From assembly GCA_964035795.1 (NCBI GenBank), contig OZ038321.1:15865971-15929970 (forward strand): a stretch of 64,000 nt of DNA, given 5' to 3'. The notes under the pieces are model-generated. The model was not told the origin of the DNA. It saw only the letters and a list, made by a program, of their open reading frames with translations, and did not search any database. A program made the translations under genes and the position numbers. The stretch is from Pterobdella sp. o SKG-2022. Lineage: Eukaryota; Annelida; Clitellata; Hirudinida; Piscicolidae. Positions 60,201 through 64,000 of this stretch are shown here, piece after piece; within the stretch, counting starts at the first letter, position 1; every line of letters begins with the position of its first letter.

Positions 60201-63200
60201 ATACAGCGTTGAGCAGCTGGTTATCATGGGATTTCAAGCAGGTTAGAATGCTTGATTGAAAAGGCATTATGAACGACTGATCTTTTTGTGATAATGTTCT
60301 AAGAAGTTTAAGGCCTGATATGTTGAATCGAAGATTGGCAAAATGAAATTGCAATAATAATTTTAAATATCGTAAGATTGTATGTTAGGTACTAAATATT
60401 AATTCAGTTGGGTGAGGTTAGTTAAACATTTGATACATTTTTCCATCTTTTCCATCATTATTTATTTCGGTAAAAACTATATCTAGTTGCTATAGCTATC
60501 AAATTTACTCTATAAAGAATAAAAGGTTATTAAGATTCCTCAATGAAAACACATAAAAAACTGCCTTCATTATTTACAAAACTTTTTTTTAAGTAAACTT
60601 CGTGTAGTGTGAATGAAATTCTAAGAAACGTTTCCAATTGGCAAGCTTAAAATAACCGGCAAGTTTGACGTTAGGAGACTTGGAGTCGAGGAAAACATTG
60701 ACATGCTTAACAAATTTGAAGATGTCATCATGACTTATGAAATCCAAACTGCACACTGTTTTCACAGCCTCGAACACCACCACTGTTGCATTGTAATGAC
60801 ATTATAAGGCATTTTGACGATGGCACTAAAATGCTTTTTGTATTGTTAGATGCTATTGCGATTTGTTGGTGCTTTTATAAAACTAAGAATATTTTGCCTG
60901 AATAATGGTAATTACTAAAAACGAATTAATATAAAACTGAATTAAGTCGACTATCAAACCGTCCTTTAGAAGTTGTTGAATGCGTAATAAATTTTTCATG
61001 GCACTACTCCGTGTATACCAGATATATTTATCTATCTATCTACTCCGTGAATACCAGAATAATTAGAATTGAAACAGATAAATATTCAAAATGCATACAT
61101 GTTCTGTGCATGACGTTAAACTGCACCAAAGATAGCATCTATAAATTGAGACTGCTTTTCTGTTATAACCTGGATAACAGTAGACTCCGGTAGCAGGTAT
61201 CAAAAAACCGATTTTCTGGTATCGTTGTCATTTGGTTTAGCGAATGATCATTTTTTTGTTGACAACGGCAAGGCAAACTGCCCAAGTGTGGGAACGGCGG
61301 ATCTTGAATTCGATAATTTCAAGTTGGATGTTAGCTCGAGCTGGCAGTCTATAAAAATTTTTCCCAAATAAATAGTCTTTTTATAAATTACTCCATTATA
61401 GCATCAATAATCTGGGCTGACTGCTGTCAACCCCAGTTACTGGTACATGGACAGCAGTAAAATCTAACTAGATTAACAACAAAAAAGCAATATCTACTGT
61501 TATTTTTTTAGCTTTTTTTTCCTAGAAACAATAATTAAATTATTGAAAATGATAATGATAGAAAATTTGTCGTAATGATTTACATACTCAGTCCTGATCT
61601 GACACTGGTGTCCAACTGCAAGACATTCAATAAGGGTTCCAGGACTAATTCAGTACATCTGAAAACATTTAAATATATGAATATTCTTTTAATTTCATTT
61701 TTTAAATTCTTTTTTTTTTCATTTTAAGCACTTGATCAAAGCCTTTTGGCCGTGTTAACAAATAAATACTTTTTAAGTTATGATGTTTAAAATTTTCTTA
61801 AAATTAAAGTATTCATTTTGAAAAAGATTGACTCGACTTGAAAGTCGGCCTTAGTAAGTAAGTATAAAAAATTAAAAAATATGAAATGAAAAAACAAAAA
61901 GTATCAAACGTGCAACAAAATAACCGAGTCCAAAGATGAAACTAACTCTTGAGAAGCAGAGGCAAGAGAAACAAATGTTTTGAGTATGGAGATCTGAAAC
62001 CAGGGGTTGGGAATGCCATGGTATAGACATTCTGAAGGAGTTGTCTCTTTGTTACTTATCTGGGCCAGTATGTCTACACACGCTTTAATTATTATAATTC
62101 TTGTATGATTCAAATAATCGTCGGATTCACGCTTGATGGAAGTTTTGTGGTACTGGTAAGAAGTTTTAAATAATTATTGATTAATCATGTATATTTTATG
62201 AACATATATGAATGTGTTTTTACTAACAAAATTTTTTCATTTAGATTTGAATCTCATAAAATTGTGTATTATGAAACATTTAAAGAAATAAAATTATAAG
62301 CTTCTGTAACCAACAAAAATTATAAATTAATTAATAAACAGAATCCCTTTTAAACCTCATATATATCCCTAATGATTTCAATTGTGACCAATACAACTGT
62401 AGGTTCTTTATCCTGCAGGCATTTGATGATTGCAGGAAGGTATAGTGTGGTGGATGAGTCATTCTGATGGACTTTTTGGACGAATGACTTCAAGCACATA
62501 ACTGCCCTTACCCTCACATTGAAGCTTCAAATTAAATAAGAATAAATAAAAAAATAATATCAAGTTATAAGTATCACAATTGTGTATGTATCAACCTTTG
62601 GTTAGTGATTTTCTTAGTGACTTCTTCGAGCAAAGAAGGTATATAATCTACATTGATGAGATGGCATGAATATGTTAGAGCAACATAATCTTGTGGTGAT
62701 TTCAAGTCCTATAAAACAAAAGTTTATAACTATAAACTAGTAAGAACATTAGTTTGATAATGAAATGGTTGATAAAACTTGATCAGAATTGTAAAGATAA
62801 TATTTGGGTTAACAAAATATTCTAAAACCTTTGTTTTTTTAAAAAAAGTTTAAACTTTTATCAAAAATAATCTATAAACTGATATGAAAAATTTAATAGT
62901 CTTCAAGAACAGCTATGTATGAACCATTGACAAAAAAATCATGAATTAAAACATAATTCTGAAACTAGAATATTATAATTTAAAAATTACAAAGCTTTTC
63001 TAACAATGTAATTCAATCAAAGTCAGTGACATTTTCAATGAATAATACACATACCTTAGTGATTGTGTTGACTAGAAGTACAGACAAATCATGCTTATCT
63101 CCCAAGAACAATGAACTTAATAAATACCCTGTTGTATTGGAAATTAGCTACCTCTATAAAAGGAATTTGTTTTTAAAAAAACACATAATCATTTGAAAAA

Positions 63201-63728
63201 ACATGTGAAAATAAAATAAACAATAGATTATTAATGTTATCAAGTCTCAACAAATAAATTAGTATGAATAAACCTACATTGAAAGATAATTTTAAATATT
63301 AACCAGTGTTTTTGTCTGATAGATTTGACTGTGCTAATTTGATAGCATGGATGAAAGCAAAAGAAACATCGTGACCCAATAAATGGAAAAAAAGAAGTTT
63401 AAACAAACACTCTTTTTTCAAAACCTGAATTTGGAATTTATATGTTATAAAAATGATTCATAAAACTTGTTATAATACATTTGAAGTTTCTGTTTTGGAT
63501 GAAATCCTTTTGCAAAGTTGTGTTTCATGATTAACAAATTCTCTTTCATTCTGAAATTTTTGAAATTAGTTGAACCAGATAAATTAAATTTTAAATTGTT
63601 TTTACTTTTTTTGAGTTCAAATTACACAGTCTTCTAATATAATTATTATAACTATATGAAGAAACTTCATTTTTTTCACTGTTTCCAGTAAGAGCAGAAG
63701 AAATTGAAGTTAAACTTTTTTTAAACAT
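57239..63728 (-). CDS. AP4E1: AP-4 complex subunit epsilon-like adaptin, lacking the ear domain
   Basis: Exons, high to low: 63728-63606, 63550-63479, 63424-63304, 63128-63055, 62708-62596, 62524-62356, 62152-61947, 61658-61588, 60782-60657, 60314-60205, 59920-59658, 59426-59374, 59302-59198, 59027-58819, 58742-58383, 57658-57535, 57487-57412 and 57353-57239. All join in phase: 2490 nt, 829 residues. AP-4 forms a clathrin-independent coat at the trans-Golgi that exports ATG9A and other cargo. Adaptin signatures: KKECLFKLLFFHLLGHDVSF then AFIHAIKLAQ, NVRVRAVMCL, YHGIPNPWFQISILK (epsilon-type) and NVKLAGLKLLRTL. An acidic insert (DDDEDEDD) falls near residue 450, inside the trunk. Vertebrate epsilon is about 1137 residues; the C-terminal ear is missing here, and the tail ends NDEDENMTGWTIDGYKE. 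Gamma or alpha adaptins are less likely given the PWFQ segment and the N-terminal match. Confidence 0.9.
60783..61587 (-). other. AP-4 epsilon intron with repeat R1 and a TATC microsatellite
   Basis: Intron between exons 61658-61588 and 60782-60657. It holds the R1 repeat (61111-61470) and, just before it, a short TATC run (about 61026-61042) lying between two direct repeats CTACTCCGTG(T/A)ATACCAGA at about 61003-61021 and 61040-61058. The open frame 61011-61193 is not a gene. Confidence 0.65.
61111..61470 (+). repeat. Unclassified dispersed repeat, family R1, copy 2
   Basis: Inverted copy of 26101-26450. The match starts at GACGTTAAACTGCACC and ends at ACAGCAGTAAAATCTAA. The copies differ by many substitutions and short indels, so both are old. 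No coding capacity was seen. Confidence 0.8.
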
Positions 63729-64000
63729 GATTTGAAATAATTTATCAAAACAAAAACTAATAATCAAATTTTTTTTAGGCTAATTAAATGATCTGAAATT
63801 TCTAGTTACATAATTAACTTTTAAAAACTAAAAATAAATTGTTTAGTAGTAAGTAAGAAAGCTTTCAATCGAAATTTTTTTTAGAATGAAGCTTTCATTT
63901 GAACAATTTATAAAAAATTTATTATATAATGAAAAATTCAATTTTCAGGAAAAATTTACTCAAAAGATCGTAACATTTGTGGTGTTGGTCTAATTTAAAT
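63729..64000. other. Upstream region of the AP-4 epsilon gene
   Basis: AT-rich sequence before the minus-strand start codon. I see no convincing promoter motif and no coding exon before the window ends. Confidence 0.5.

Noticed and set aside
1..64000. CRISPR arrays, prokaryotic operons or phage genes
   Set aside because: No regular direct-repeat arrays or bacterial gene organisation; all genes are intron-rich and eukaryotic.

Overview
The window is eukaryotic, most likely an invertebrate animal. It is strongly AT-rich, the genes are broken into many short exons with GT-AG introns, and the proteins include a DH-PH Rho exchange factor, an AP-4 adaptor large chain and an hnRNP K relative. Introns and gaps carry LINE copies, tRNA-derived SINE pieces and small palindromic repeats. 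Nothing prokaryotic was seen. I cannot name the species; AP-4 argues against fly-like or nematode-like lineages that lost it (established knowledge), and the base composition would suit several AT-rich invertebrates.

Layout. 1-2237: no gene I can support, only low-complexity reading frames that may be an old element. 2238-7120 (+): mitochondrial-type 3-ketoacyl-CoA thiolase (ACAA2-like), 11 exons, 376 residues, with two catalytic positions replaced. 7557-14860 (+): hnRNP K-like protein with three KH domains, 15 exons, 674 residues, with an Asn-rich prion-like segment between KH2 and KH3. 14861-17657: intergenic, with two foldback elements. 17658-56750 (+): one long gene for a DH-PH RhoGEF of the PLEKHG group, about 22 exons and 1780 residues. 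Its introns hold a decayed LINE on the minus strand (18060-21010), a related LINE piece with an open RT frame on the plus strand (31855-33926), the 3' end of an unrelated LINE (44273-44777), a tRNA-like SINE head and an unclassified 350-bp repeat. 57239-63728 (-): AP-4 complex epsilon-like large chain, 18 exons, 829 residues, meeting the RhoGEF tail to tail with 488 bp between stop codons.

All four gene models were assembled by hand from exon to exon. For three of them every junction keeps phase and the total is an exact multiple of three. In the RhoGEF the total also fits, but the 5' edge of the exon near 29.2 kb is uncertain. The genes do unrelated housekeeping jobs (fatty-acid oxidation, RNA binding, Rho signalling, vesicle coat), so no pathway links them. 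The main surprises are the thiolase active site, the prion-like insert with a damaged KH3 loop, the ear-less AP-4 epsilon, a loop inserted into the PH domain, and a dispersed family of palindromes sharing a GAAGCTTTTC core.
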